NCBI GenBank assembly: GCA_001468865.1
Contig: LDIY01000036.1
Span: 1 to 64,000, forward strand
DNA: 64,000 nt
Origin: a candidate division TM6 bacterium SOIL31
GTDB lineage: Bacteria > Babelota > Babeliae > Babelales > Vermiphilaceae
Reading direction: 5' to 3'
The notes beneath the pieces were generated by a model that worked only from the letters and a program-made list of their open reading frames with translations, ran no database searches and had not been told where the DNA came from. Position numbers and translations under genes: made by a program. This document shows positions 1 to 8,823 of this stretch, in pieces (position 1 is the stretch's first letter; each line of letters begins with the position of its first letter).

Positions 1-10
1 AGGAGAATCC

Positions 11-973
11 ATGTCTAGAACTTTATCGCGATTAATGATGATAGTTGCTTTTAGCTCGGTACCATCCTTGCAAATGATTGCAATGGAACCAGAAACGTCA
101 CAAAATCCCTTGTCTGCTATTTCTGGTGCTTCTTTAACGGCCCTGGAATATTTATCATCGTCAATAAGGTCTGAGAGTGATGAGTCTAATTTTTATCTTT
201 ATATTCCACTGCAAGAACTGATAGATATTGCTGGAACAAAGAGTAATTTAAAAGATTTATTTGAAAAAAATGGGCTTTGTACAGCCCAAACTATGAGTGA
301 TGATGTTTGGACTGATAAAGATTGGGAGCGTAATCTTTCTTGGTTGATTGATATGCAACTCGAAGCGCCTAACAAAACAGCTGGTTTTCGTTATATCAAG
401 TATCTCCGGTATCATGAGCGTAAATGTAGTTTAAATGAATTATTGGGATGGTTAACGGATGCAAAAGTTCTCATTAAATCTTTTTTGGGGCCTGATACTA
501 TTTCTGAGGGATTTATGAGAAAAAGCGGGATTAATCGAATTTTTACCTATGCTAAATTACGACAAGTTATTGCAGAAAAAAAATTACTTCATGTCCGGCT
601 ACCCGTAAAATATGTTTACATATACGATACAATCACGGGCGAATATCTTTCGCAAAAAGAAGCTGAAAAGGTTGTGGATACTACGTTCAAAGCATGTATT
701 ATCAACGGTTTGATTTGTAAAATTGAATTTATTTCGGATAGATATCAACTGAAAATTTTTGCTTCTATAGAAAAAAAAGAAGGAAATGGGCTTAGTAAAG
801 CAACCATAGATGAGTTGTTTGTGTTATGTAAAGAAGCACCCTTTGATATTGGGCATGATAATATTTTCTGGGATGCCAAGGGTGATGCAATAATTATAGA
901 TACTGAATATAAGGGTGAAACAGAAGAAGTTTGTGGAAAAGTTGGGCGGTATCCTATAGATCCAAATCTTTAA
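11..973 (+). CDS. hypothetical exported protein
   Basis: ORF with aggag RBS and hydrophobic N-terminal signal peptide; no family recognised. Confidence 0.7.
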   Translation: MSRTLSRLMMIVAFSSVPSLQMIAMEPETSQNPLSAISGASLTALEYLSSSIRSESDESNFYLYIPLQELIDIAGTKSNLKDLFEKNGLCTAQTMSDDVWTDKDWERNLSWLIDMQLEAPNKTAGFRYIKYLRYHERKCSLNELLGWLTDAKVLIKSFLGPDTISEGFMRKSGINRIFTYAKLRQVIAEKKLLHVRLPVKYVYIYDTITGEYLSQKEAEKVVDTTFKACIINGLICKIEFISDRYQLKIFASIEKKEGNGLSKATIDELFVLCKEAPFDIGHDNIFWDAKGDAIIIDTEYKGETEEVCGKVGRYPIDPNL

Positions 974-988
974 TAAAGGGAGAGTGTT

Positions 989-1336
989 ATGGTCATTTCA
1001 AAAAAAATATTTTTAGTGATGGCGATTGCAATGATTTCTACTGGACTTTATGCAATCAGAATCTATGAAGAAAATGGTGATGTGATAGTTAAAATGAATG
1101 TTCCTTATAGTGATGCGAATAATATGAATGTTCGCATCGAACGTGGTAAATTGCACGTATGGGGAAATCGAGAAGAAAAAAGAGAGATGAGTGCACAAAA
1201 TTATTACAAAAAAGAGATTGAACAAGGCAGTTTTGATCGTATGATCTCATTACCAAGCGATATTGATACTGATGCCATGGATTGGGAAGTGAAGGATGGA
1301 ACTTTGACGGTAACAATACCAAAGATAGAAGAATAA
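989..1336 (+). CDS. exported small heat shock protein (Hsp20/alpha-crystallin-like)
   Basis: signal peptide MVISKKIFLVMAIAMISTGLYA followed by alpha-crystallin domain ending DWEVKDGTLTVTIPK. Confidence 0.75.
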   Translation: MVISKKIFLVMAIAMISTGLYAIRIYEENGDVIVKMNVPYSDANNMNVRIERGKLHVWGNREEKREMSAQNYYKKEIEQGSFDRMISLPSDIDTDAMDWEVKDGTLTVTIPKIEE

Positions 1337-1348
1337 AAATAAATTATT

Positions 1349-1843
1349 TTAGCAGCAGTGGCGATGCGGAATCTTCTCTTTGTAAGTGCCCAACGCAATT
1401 TCTCGTCTTTTATTTATTTCATTGATAAATCTTCTGATATAAAAAAGATGATTATAAAATTGTGAAAAATCGGTTTGAAAATCGATATTGCCATTCAACA
1501 CGAGCACCGGAAGATGTTCGAATGCTTTGAGATTGTTTTTGTTTTCGATAAAAAGTTGTTCTTTTTCGGTATAAATCTGTTGGATGTAATCTAAAGTAAT
1601 TGATGCTTCTGATGGTAATGCACGTCTTCTAAGGCGTGCATCTGCTATTTCTGGTAATACGCGCAGATAAATAATCCCTTCTGGCTGATCATGATCATGG
1701 TGACCATGATTACCAGCGCTACAAGCATGATGTGTTATAAGCCAATCTTCATAGAGCATAATAGAGCAAGGAATTGATTCTTCTTGCAGGCGAGCTAAAA
1801 AAGCATGAATATCTGAACCAATGGTTCCATCAAGAATGAGCAT
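1349..1843 (-). CDS. truncated deoxynucleoside kinase-like protein
   Basis: GIIYLRVLPEIADARLRRRALPSEASITLDYIQQIYTEKEQLF resembles dNK C-terminal region; no Walker A found. Confidence 0.5.
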   Translation of the reverse strand: MLILDGTIGSDIHAFLARLQEESIPCSIMLYEDWLITHHACSAGNHGHHDHDQPEGIIYLRVLPEIADARLRRRALPSEASITLDYIQQIYTEKEQLFIENKNNLKAFEHLPVLVLNGNIDFQTDFSQFYNHLFYIRRFINEINKRREIALGTYKEKIPHRHCC

Positions 1844-1916
1844 ATTTACTGCCTTATAAAATGAGAAATATTTCTATTTTCAGTATAAAAAATATAAAAA
1901 TTTAAGGCGAATGTTT

Positions 1917-3068
1917 TTATGGCGTAATAATTCGAGCAATCATCGGATTAATTCCCGTCAAAATTTCTCGTACATTCTTGATTTCTCCAATCAGTGCTAA
2001 GTTATGTGCATTGATCGGCTCTTCTGCGCCTAACAATATCACTTCATCACCCCTGTGGGCTTCAACATCGGTGACATCAATAATGGTCATATTCATTGCT
2101 ACGCGCCCAATAATGGGAGCGTATGAATCCTTAATTTTCACCACCGTTTTATTGGAAAAACGGAATGAATAGCCATCATAATAACCAACTGGAAGTAGGG
2201 CAATACGGGTTGGCCTTTGTGCGATAAAACTGCCTGTATAACCAATAGAAGAGCCTACGGGTACGCTTTTGGTATTAACAATCGTTGTTTTCCAGCTCAG
2301 GACCGGTTGCAAGTGAGCTCTATCATGCCCCAGGCCGTAGACTCCAATACCAACGCGAAAAAAATTAAAGTGCGGAGCGTATGCCACGGTGGAAGTACTT
2401 GCAGAATTGCCCATGTGCACATATTCAGGAAAGATATGATGATCATGGAGCATCAGGAGTGTATTATTATACTGTTCAAGTTGATAAGCGGTACATTCTG
2501 GGTTAGAGTCTGATGCGGAAAAATGGCTGTAAACGCCTGCAAGGTGAATATAATCGAGCTTTTGGAGTTGCTGTATAAAATCCAAAGCTTGATCGGACAG
2601 CACTCCCATGCGTGAAAGGCCAGTATCTATTTTGACGTGAACATTGAACTGATAAGAATGCTTTTTTCCTATTTCATTGAGATTTTGGGCATATTCTAGA
2701 TAATCCACCATAAAATGAATGTTTTTATTAACCGCGTATTCGGGGCTGACATCGCTATAGCTTAAAACTAAAATAGGTTTAGCGATGTTCTCCAGCGCTA
2801 AACCTTCAGAAAGCTGGGCGACACAGATCCAATCAATATACTCATTTTGTTCGCACAGCGCTGAAATTTGGTGCAATCCGTGGCCATAAGCGTTGCCTTT
2901 GATGACGATGGCCAGATTATTATGAGAGCCAATTTTGTTTTTATAGTAAGCAGCATTGTGATTGAAGGCACTGGTGCTGATTTCAACGTATGTTTGGGGG
3001 GGGTGAGGTTGTTTTATGCATAAAGCCATTATTTTCCATTGATGGGTAAAAGGTTTTGCAATAGGCAA
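1917..3068 (-). CDS. alr: alanine racemase
   Basis: VEISTSAFNHN, VIKGNAYGHG (PLP Lys motif), HVKIDTGLSRMG, VGYYDGY, GRVAMNMTIID motifs. Confidence 0.93.
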   Translation of the reverse strand: MPIAKPFTHQWKIMALCIKQPHPPQTYVEISTSAFNHNAAYYKNKIGSHNNLAIVIKGNAYGHGLHQISALCEQNEYIDWICVAQLSEGLALENIAKPILVLSYSDVSPEYAVNKNIHFMVDYLEYAQNLNEIGKKHSYQFNVHVKIDTGLSRMGVLSDQALDFIQQLQKLDYIHLAGVYSHFSASDSNPECTAYQLEQYNNTLLMLHDHHIFPEYVHMGNSASTSTVAYAPHFNFFRVGIGVYGLGHDRAHLQPVLSWKTTIVNTKSVPVGSSIGYTGSFIAQRPTRIALLPVGYYDGYSFRFSNKTVVKIKDSYAPIIGRVAMNMTIIDVTDVEAHRGDEVILLGAEEPINAHNLALIGEIKNVREILTGINPMIARIITP

Positions 3069-3118
3069 AATTTTATATTCATAGTATAATTAAATTCATA
3101 GTAATATCATTTTTTGTA

Positions 3119-3883
3119 TTGTATTCTCTTGTCCTGGATAAAGGAAATTTTGTGATCAAGAAAAAAGATAAAGAAACCAAAGGCGAACTTATTTTTGGGA
3201 TTAATCCCGTCATAGAGCTTCTTAAAGCTAAACGCCGCAAGCTCATTTCAGTCTATACAACCAAACCAACGCCACAAGCATTTGAAGATATTCAAAAGGT
3301 ATGGCCTAAATATCCAGTAGCAATTCAATATGTTACTCGTGAAGTGCTTGACCGCATGGTCGGAACAACTGATCATCAAGGTGTTGTGGCATGGACACAT
3401 GCATTTCCTTTCCGCAAAGTGTTTTTTGATCCTAAAAAACACAAATTCTTAGTGATGATTGATGGTGTTCAAGATCCGCGTAACTTAGGAGCGATCTTAC
3501 GTTCTGCTTATTGTACTGGCGTTGATGGGGCCATTGTTATTAAACGGGGTGGTGCGCAATTGACTGGCGTTGCTATTAAATCAGCTGCGGGCTTAAGTGA
3601 ACATCTTGAAATTTATGCTGCGCAATCAGCTGCTTCAGCCGTGATAGAACTCAAAAATGCAGGATACAATATTTATCTTGCAACCTTTGATGGTAAAGAT
3701 GCAACCAAGTGTGATTACCAAAATCCGTTGTGTGCGGTTATTGGTGGTGAAGGAAGCGGTATTTCTAAATCTATCTTATCGGCAGGTATTCACGTGACCT
3801 TACCGCAAAAAGCTAGCGATATCTCTTACAACGCTTCAGTAGCAGCAGGAATTTTATTATTTTTAATCTCTAATCGCCAATAG
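3119..3883 (+). CDS. rlmB: TrmH/SpoU family 23S rRNA (guanosine-2'-O-)-methyltransferase
   Basis: GINPVIELL N-term domain; SpoU motifs DGVQDPRNLGAILRSA, VIGGEGSGIS, SYNASVAAGILLF. Confidence 0.88.
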   Translation: MYSLVLDKGNFVIKKKDKETKGELIFGINPVIELLKAKRRKLISVYTTKPTPQAFEDIQKVWPKYPVAIQYVTREVLDRMVGTTDHQGVVAWTHAFPFRKVFFDPKKHKFLVMIDGVQDPRNLGAILRSAYCTGVDGAIVIKRGGAQLTGVAIKSAAGLSEHLEIYAAQSAASAVIELKNAGYNIYLATFDGKDATKCDYQNPLCAVIGGEGSGISKSILSAGIHVTLPQKASDISYNASVAAGILLFLISNRQ

Positions 3884-3892
3884 CTGATCTTT

Positions 3893-3980
3893 AATGGGGT
3901 TAAAGTAACTTTCATACAATGCTTCTGTTGCTGCTGGTATTTTGCTTTTCTTAATTTCAAACTATAAGAAAACCAGTTAA
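3893..3980 (+). pseudogene. decayed second copy of a SpoU/RlmB C-terminus
   Basis: nt 3915-3965 encode YNASVAAGILLFLISN-Y, same as the rlmB C-terminus but with different codons; preceded by GVKVTF with a frameshifting deletion. Confidence 0.7.
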
Positions 3981-4097
3981 TTACCCATAAAAATGTAAAA
4001 AAAATCAGAGTCCCCAACATAATCATACGATAATGTTGGGGATTTCTGTTGACTATTTGTCCTTCAAAATAGTAATAAAAAAGCAATGGGATAAAAA

Positions 4098-4802
4098 ATG
4101 AGGGGGAAAATGAAAAAGTTTATATTGGCTGGTATTTTATTACTGACAATATGTGTTGGGCTGAGATGGTATTCAGTTCCATTTTTTATTACTCATTCTC
4201 ATCATTGTTCTCAAGACGATTTCATATCTCCTGACTATTTTCATTCTATCGATACTGTTGTTAATACATTATTGCATGATAACGTTTCCGGCAAATCAAT
4301 TATTGCACAATTACAAAAACAATTTCCGGAATTAAAAAAAATAACAATATCATATCGTCCAACTGGTGCTCATGTTTCGTTCTCTGCACATGAACCTATT
4401 TGTTGCATTAATAATTCATCTATTCTTACACCTGAAGGTGAGCTTTTTCCTCAAAAGAACTTTTCTGAGAGCGCGATAAGTGCTATTCCGCATATGCATG
4501 TTGCTGAACAATGGATGACTCATGCACCATCATTTTTACTTTCATTGTTGCAAGAGCTGCCCTCTGATTTTAACTCTCATTATAATCTTGAAGTAACAAA
4601 TGAACATTGCATACGTTTGGTTGATAAAAATAAGCCACAATTTACGATTGTTTTTGCTGCAGAGCAAAAAAATATACCAGCGCTTTTGCACCAGTGCGAT
4701 TTGGTGAAAAACAATCTTGATAATGGAAAAAAATTTGATAAAAATGCGCAATGGGCAGCAGATACGCGCTTTGCTGATTACATTATTGCATATAAAACCT
4801 AA
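4098..4802 (+). CDS. ftsQ: FtsQ/DivIB-like cell division protein
   Basis: single TM near N-terminus, POTRA-like pattern (IIAQLQKQFPELKKITISYRPTGAHVSFSAHEP..NNSSILTPEGELF), directly upstream of ftsA-ftsZ. Confidence 0.6.
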   Translation: MRGKMKKFILAGILLLTICVGLRWYSVPFFITHSHHCSQDDFISPDYFHSIDTVVNTLLHDNVSGKSIIAQLQKQFPELKKITISYRPTGAHVSFSAHEPICCINNSSILTPEGELFPQKNFSESAISAIPHMHVAEQWMTHAPSFLLSLLQELPSDFNSHYNLEVTNEHCIRLVDKNKPQFTIVFAAEQKNIPALLHQCDLVKNNLDNGKKFDKNAQWAADTRFADYIIAYKT

Positions 4803-4805
4803 AAC

Positions 4806-4853
4806 CAGGGGTCCCCAATAAGTGTAAACGTAGTTGGGGTATTAAAGGGGGAG
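4806..4853 (+). promoter_or_regulatory. GGGGTCCCCAA...TTGGGG leader hairpin upstream of ftsA
   Basis: CCCCAA 4813-4818 pairs with TTGGGG 4834-4839; SD GGGGGAG 4847-4853 before ATG 4860. Confidence 0.5.
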
Positions 4854-4859
4854 AGTAAT

Positions 4860-6092
4860 ATGGCACGATTAATTAAGGAAAACATCATCACATCGATAGA
4901 TATTGGTACCACAAAAATTTGTGTGTTGGTAGCGCGTAAAATGGGAGATCAGATTGATATTATCGGCATAGGAAAATCTCCATCACATGGATTAAAAAAG
5001 GGTGTGGTAGTTGATGTTGCAAAAACAATAAAATCAATCACTGAGGCTGTTAAAGAAGCAGAAATGATGGCAGGTATGGCAATAGAATCAGCATATATTG
5101 GTATTTCTGGCGCTCATATTAGTTCGGTTAATTCCAGTGGTATGGTTTCTATCAAACATGGTCAAATTAAACAATCTGATGTTGATACGGTGATGGAAGC
5201 AGCGCAAGCTATTGCAATTGGTGAAGATCGTCAGATTTTACACGTGATGCCGCAATATTTTATCATTAACGGTACCGATCAAGTGCAAGATCCGATTGGC
5301 ATGCATGGAGTACGTCTTGAAGTACAAGCGCATATTATTATGGGAGCGGTCTCATCGGTGCAAAATTTATTAAATTGTTGCCAAAGCGCTGGGGTAACGG
5401 TTAATGATATTATATTAGAACAACTTGCATCAGCTGATGCGGTCTTGAGCGAAGATGAACGCGAATTGGGCGTTGGAATGATTGATATTGGTGGTGGCAC
5501 GTCAGATATAGCATTTTATAAAAATGCTGCCGTAAGACACACTATGGTTTTGCCAGTAGCGGGTAATCACGTGACCAATGATATAGCAATTGGATTACGG
5601 ATTATGAAAAGTGAAGCAGAAAGAATAAAAAAACGTTACGGATTTGCAATCGGCAGTCTCATTGAAACGGAAGAACTTGTAGAAGTTGAAATGATGCAAG
5701 GAGAAGATTTACAAGTTGTCCGCCTTTCTGATCTGGTTCTTATTATTGAATCACGCATGAGGGAATTATTTGGATTAGTTAATGCTGAAATACAAAAAAA
5801 TAATTTACAGCAATTTATGACCAACGGCATTGTGTTGACTGGCGGCGGTTCATTGCTCACCGGAGCACGTGAATTGGCAGAAGAAATTTTTGATTGTCCC
5901 GTGCGTATCGGAAAGCCGCGTGTGCTTTTTGATTTAGTCGAGACATTGCAAAGTCCCCTTTATGCCACGGGGTACGGATTGTTGGTACATGTGTTGCAAC
6001 GAGAAAAGAAAGTAAAAAAACATCTTCAAGATGAGCCATTGACTCGACGTGTTTTTGAACGAATGAAATCTTGGGTTGCGGACTTTTTTTAA
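4860..6092 (+). CDS. ftsA: cell division protein FtsA
   Basis: ITSIDIGTTKICVLVA, GMIDIGGGTSDIAFY, GIVLTGGGSLLTG actin-fold motifs; upstream of ftsZ. Confidence 0.95.
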   Translation: MARLIKENIITSIDIGTTKICVLVARKMGDQIDIIGIGKSPSHGLKKGVVVDVAKTIKSITEAVKEAEMMAGMAIESAYIGISGAHISSVNSSGMVSIKHGQIKQSDVDTVMEAAQAIAIGEDRQILHVMPQYFIINGTDQVQDPIGMHGVRLEVQAHIIMGAVSSVQNLLNCCQSAGVTVNDIILEQLASADAVLSEDERELGVGMIDIGGGTSDIAFYKNAAVRHTMVLPVAGNHVTNDIAIGLRIMKSEAERIKKRYGFAIGSLIETEELVEVEMMQGEDLQVVRLSDLVLIIESRMRELFGLVNAEIQKNNLQQFMTNGIVLTGGGSLLTGARELAEEIFDCPVRIGKPRVLFDLVETLQSPLYATGYGLLVHVLQREKKVKKHLQDEPLTRRVFERMKSWVADFF

Positions 6093-6161
6093 GAACTTAA
6101 AAAGACTTAGGACCCCTCTATCCGCCAGCAAGCTCAGGATGAGCGGAAAAATCTTAAACCG

Positions 6162-6227
6162 GGTCCCCTAATGGCTGCGTCCTTCGTAGCTTTAGCGAAG
6201 TAGGAAGTGTCAACGTAATTGGGGAGA
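6162..6227 (+). promoter_or_regulatory. nested leader hairpin ending on the ftsZ Shine-Dalgarno
   Basis: CCCC(T)AAT 6165-6172 vs ATTGGGG 6218-6224, enclosing palindrome CTTCGtagctttagCGAAG; ATG at 6233. Confidence 0.5.
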
Positions 6228-6232
6228 GTATC

Positions 6233-7537
6233 ATGATAGAGTTTGAACAAGAAGCATTACAGCGTCAGAAGTCGATGGTTTCAATCAAGGTAATTGGCGT
6301 CGGCGGCGCTGGTGGTAACGCGGTTAATAGCATTATAGAATCAGGGTGTCAGGGCATTGGTTTTGTAGTTGCAAACACGGATGCACAAGCGCTGGAATTT
6401 TCAAAAGCACAATATAAAATCCAAATCGGTGTGAAGTCGACAAAAGGGTTAGGGGCTGGGGCGAATCCAGAAATGGGGAAACGAGCTGCAGAGGAAGACT
6501 TGGATAAAGTGATGGATGCAATTAGTGGTGCAGACATCGCATTTATCGTTGGCGGAATGGGTGGCGGCACTGGTTCAGGTGGATTACCGGTAATTGCGCG
6601 TGCATTGCGAGATAAAGGAATTTTGGTTATTGCAATTGTAACGCGTCCTTTTTTATTTGAAGGTAAACGCCGCGCTTCAGTTGCAAATGCCGCTATCGAA
6701 AAACTTAAACAAGATGTGGATACACTGATTGTTATACCAAATCAAAAATTACTTGAAGTGGTAGATGAACAAGTTTCTATGATTGATGCTTTTGCAATGA
6801 TCAACGAAGGTGTTTTAAGCCAATCAGTGCGCGGACTTTCTGATATTATTACACGTCCAGGTCACATCAATGTTGATTATGCTGACATTCGTACCATTAT
6901 GAAAGATCGTGGTCTTGCGGTGATGGGGACCGGTAAAGCATCTGGTAAAGGGCGTGCGCGTCAAGCAGCGCTGGAAGCAATATCTTCACCGTTACTTGAA
7001 AATATGAGTGTGGTGGGTGCGCATGGAGTGCTTTGTAATATTACCGGCGGCAAAGGTCTTGGTTTGCATGAAATCAGTGAAGCCGCTTCGGTGGTCTATG
7101 AACAAGCACATGAAGATGCAAATATCATCATTGGTTCCGTGATTGATGATAGCTTACAAGATGAAGTTATTGTCACCATCATAGCAACTGATTTTGAGCG
7201 TCCTGCTGTTGTAGAAGAAGAAATTGCTATCGAACCATTAGCACAGATTCAAAAAGAAGAAGTGGTAATTGTTGCAGCTGCGCCAGTTCAGCAAGAGCCA
7301 GAATATGTGGCAGAACCGGCTCCAGTGATCAGAGAAATTGAACCAATGGAGATGATGGAGGAAAATGAAGAAGAATTGATGTTTGAATTAGAAGGTTCCT
7401 TTGCCGACGCGTCCTCCGAAGTTTTAACGAAGGAGGAGGATAACAAGCAACAAGATAGTTTCTTTGATAAAAATTCAACATTCAATTGTGCCGTTGACTC
7501 TAAAGATCTTGATGTACCAACATTCATGCGAAAATAA
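6233..7537 (+). CDS. ftsZ: cell division protein FtsZ
   Basis: IGVGGAGGNAVN, GGMGGGTGSGG tubulin signature; C-terminal DLDVPTFMRK. Confidence 0.98.
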   Translation: MIEFEQEALQRQKSMVSIKVIGVGGAGGNAVNSIIESGCQGIGFVVANTDAQALEFSKAQYKIQIGVKSTKGLGAGANPEMGKRAAEEDLDKVMDAISGADIAFIVGGMGGGTGSGGLPVIARALRDKGILVIAIVTRPFLFEGKRRASVANAAIEKLKQDVDTLIVIPNQKLLEVVDEQVSMIDAFAMINEGVLSQSVRGLSDIITRPGHINVDYADIRTIMKDRGLAVMGTGKASGKGRARQAALEAISSPLLENMSVVGAHGVLCNITGGKGLGLHEISEAASVVYEQAHEDANIIIGSVIDDSLQDEVIVTIIATDFERPAVVEEEIAIEPLAQIQKEEVVIVAAAPVQQEPEYVAEPAPVIREIEPMEMMEENEEELMFELEGSFADASSEVLTKEEDNKQQDSFFDKNSTFNCAVDSKDLDVPTFMRK

Positions 7538-7662
7538 AGACCGTTGGTCTTTATTTTCTCTTTGTCGTGATTAAAAAGGGGCCTTTTTACAGGCTCCTTT
7601 CTTTATGGTACTTTGAATGTGGATGATAAAACATCGTACACTTCAACTATGAAGGAAATCTC

Positions 7663-8751
7663 ATGACGAAAAGAAATATAACTCTACTAATGTTACCATT
7701 GATGCTGTCTCTGTGCGCAGGCAATATGCATGCTCGTCAAGATAATAATAACAATGGTTTCATTGTAGGTGCATGTGCGATCGGCGGAGCTCTTCTTGCT
7801 GCTGCGGGAATTGCGGCTGCGGTGGAATATTGTTGGTCAGAAACAGATGAACAAGCGACTTATAGAATTGATCGCAAATGTCGCGATATTCATGCTCAAT
7901 ATAAAGATGATATGGGTTATTTTTATAATCTGAGTGGCATTCATCCTTTATCTAAAAAAGCGTATCAGGTGAGAGATATATCCGAAAGAGTGCTTTATGA
8001 ATTTGCTACGTATGTATGGAATCAGAATATTTATCAACACAACTATCGCTTAGGCGTATGCTCTGCTCGGAATGAATTGCAAGCATGCGTGCAAGATCTG
8101 CGCAAGCGTATCCATTCATTAGAAAGAAAATCGTGCACGTATGAAGAACAAAAACAATTAACTACTATGCGTAAATTGCTTAATAGCGCTGAAAACTTGC
8201 AATTGGATGTTGGATTATTTGCTGAATGCTTAGAATTCCACCGAACGTATTTTGATCTTTATCAGTCAGTGGGCAATACGCGTAATAAATATCTTCCAGC
8301 AATCGACATTGTGACATCAAGACGATACAACTATCAGGGAGAAATCAAGCATTTTGTTATCATTAATGATGGTAGTCAATATGCCTTTAAGAATTTTGTG
8401 ACGACCATTGAATCTGACATTGCTAACTTAAATTCTTATATACGCTCTCTTGCACATAATTATGACTCAGGTAGAAGTTATGCATACAGTTTGGTTGGTA
8501 ACTTGACTGAGATAAAAAATATCATTGTATCCGATCCTCGTTATCAACAAGAACTATACGCATATGAACAAGCACGCTTAGATCGCCAACGCATGCAAAT
8601 GCTTGAAGAACAAGCTCGTCTTGAACGTGATCGTATAGATATGATGAATCGCCAAAATAGACTTCTTGAAGAGCGCAACCGCATAGAACGAGAAAAGATG
8701 TACGCGCAACCTGCATATGTTGAGGAAGTTACCGTTACGGTTAACTTTTAA
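7663..8751 (+). CDS. hypothetical exported protein with C-terminal coiled coil
   Basis: signal peptide, Glu/Arg-rich heptad-like C-terminal region. Confidence 0.7.
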   Translation: MTKRNITLLMLPLMLSLCAGNMHARQDNNNNGFIVGACAIGGALLAAAGIAAAVEYCWSETDEQATYRIDRKCRDIHAQYKDDMGYFYNLSGIHPLSKKAYQVRDISERVLYEFATYVWNQNIYQHNYRLGVCSARNELQACVQDLRKRIHSLERKSCTYEEQKQLTTMRKLLNSAENLQLDVGLFAECLEFHRTYFDLYQSVGNTRNKYLPAIDIVTSRRYNYQGEIKHFVIINDGSQYAFKNFVTTIESDIANLNSYIRSLAHNYDSGRSYAYSLVGNLTEIKNIIVSDPRYQQELYAYEQARLDRQRMQMLEEQARLERDRIDMMNRQNRLLEERNRIEREKMYAQPAYVEEVTVTVNF

Positions 8752-8781
8752 GATATCGAATGCAGACGAACTCAAAATCGA

Positions 8782-8819
8782 AAAGGGCCAGGAAAATATT
8801 TTCCTGGCCTTTTTTTTTG
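8782..8819 (+). terminator. rho-independent terminator
   Basis: AGGCCAGGAAAATATTTTCCTGGCCT-like hairpin followed by T run. Confidence 0.85.
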
Positions 8820-8823
8820 TGAT

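Noticed and set aside
1013-1398. Three short minus-strand ORFs opposite the Hsp20 gene
   Set aside because: Shadow ORFs of a well supported coding sequence
3826-4086. Minus-strand ORF of 86 aa with a hydrophobic segment
   Set aside because: Overlaps the rlmB 3' end and is antisense to the rlmB-like remnant; better explained by that duplication
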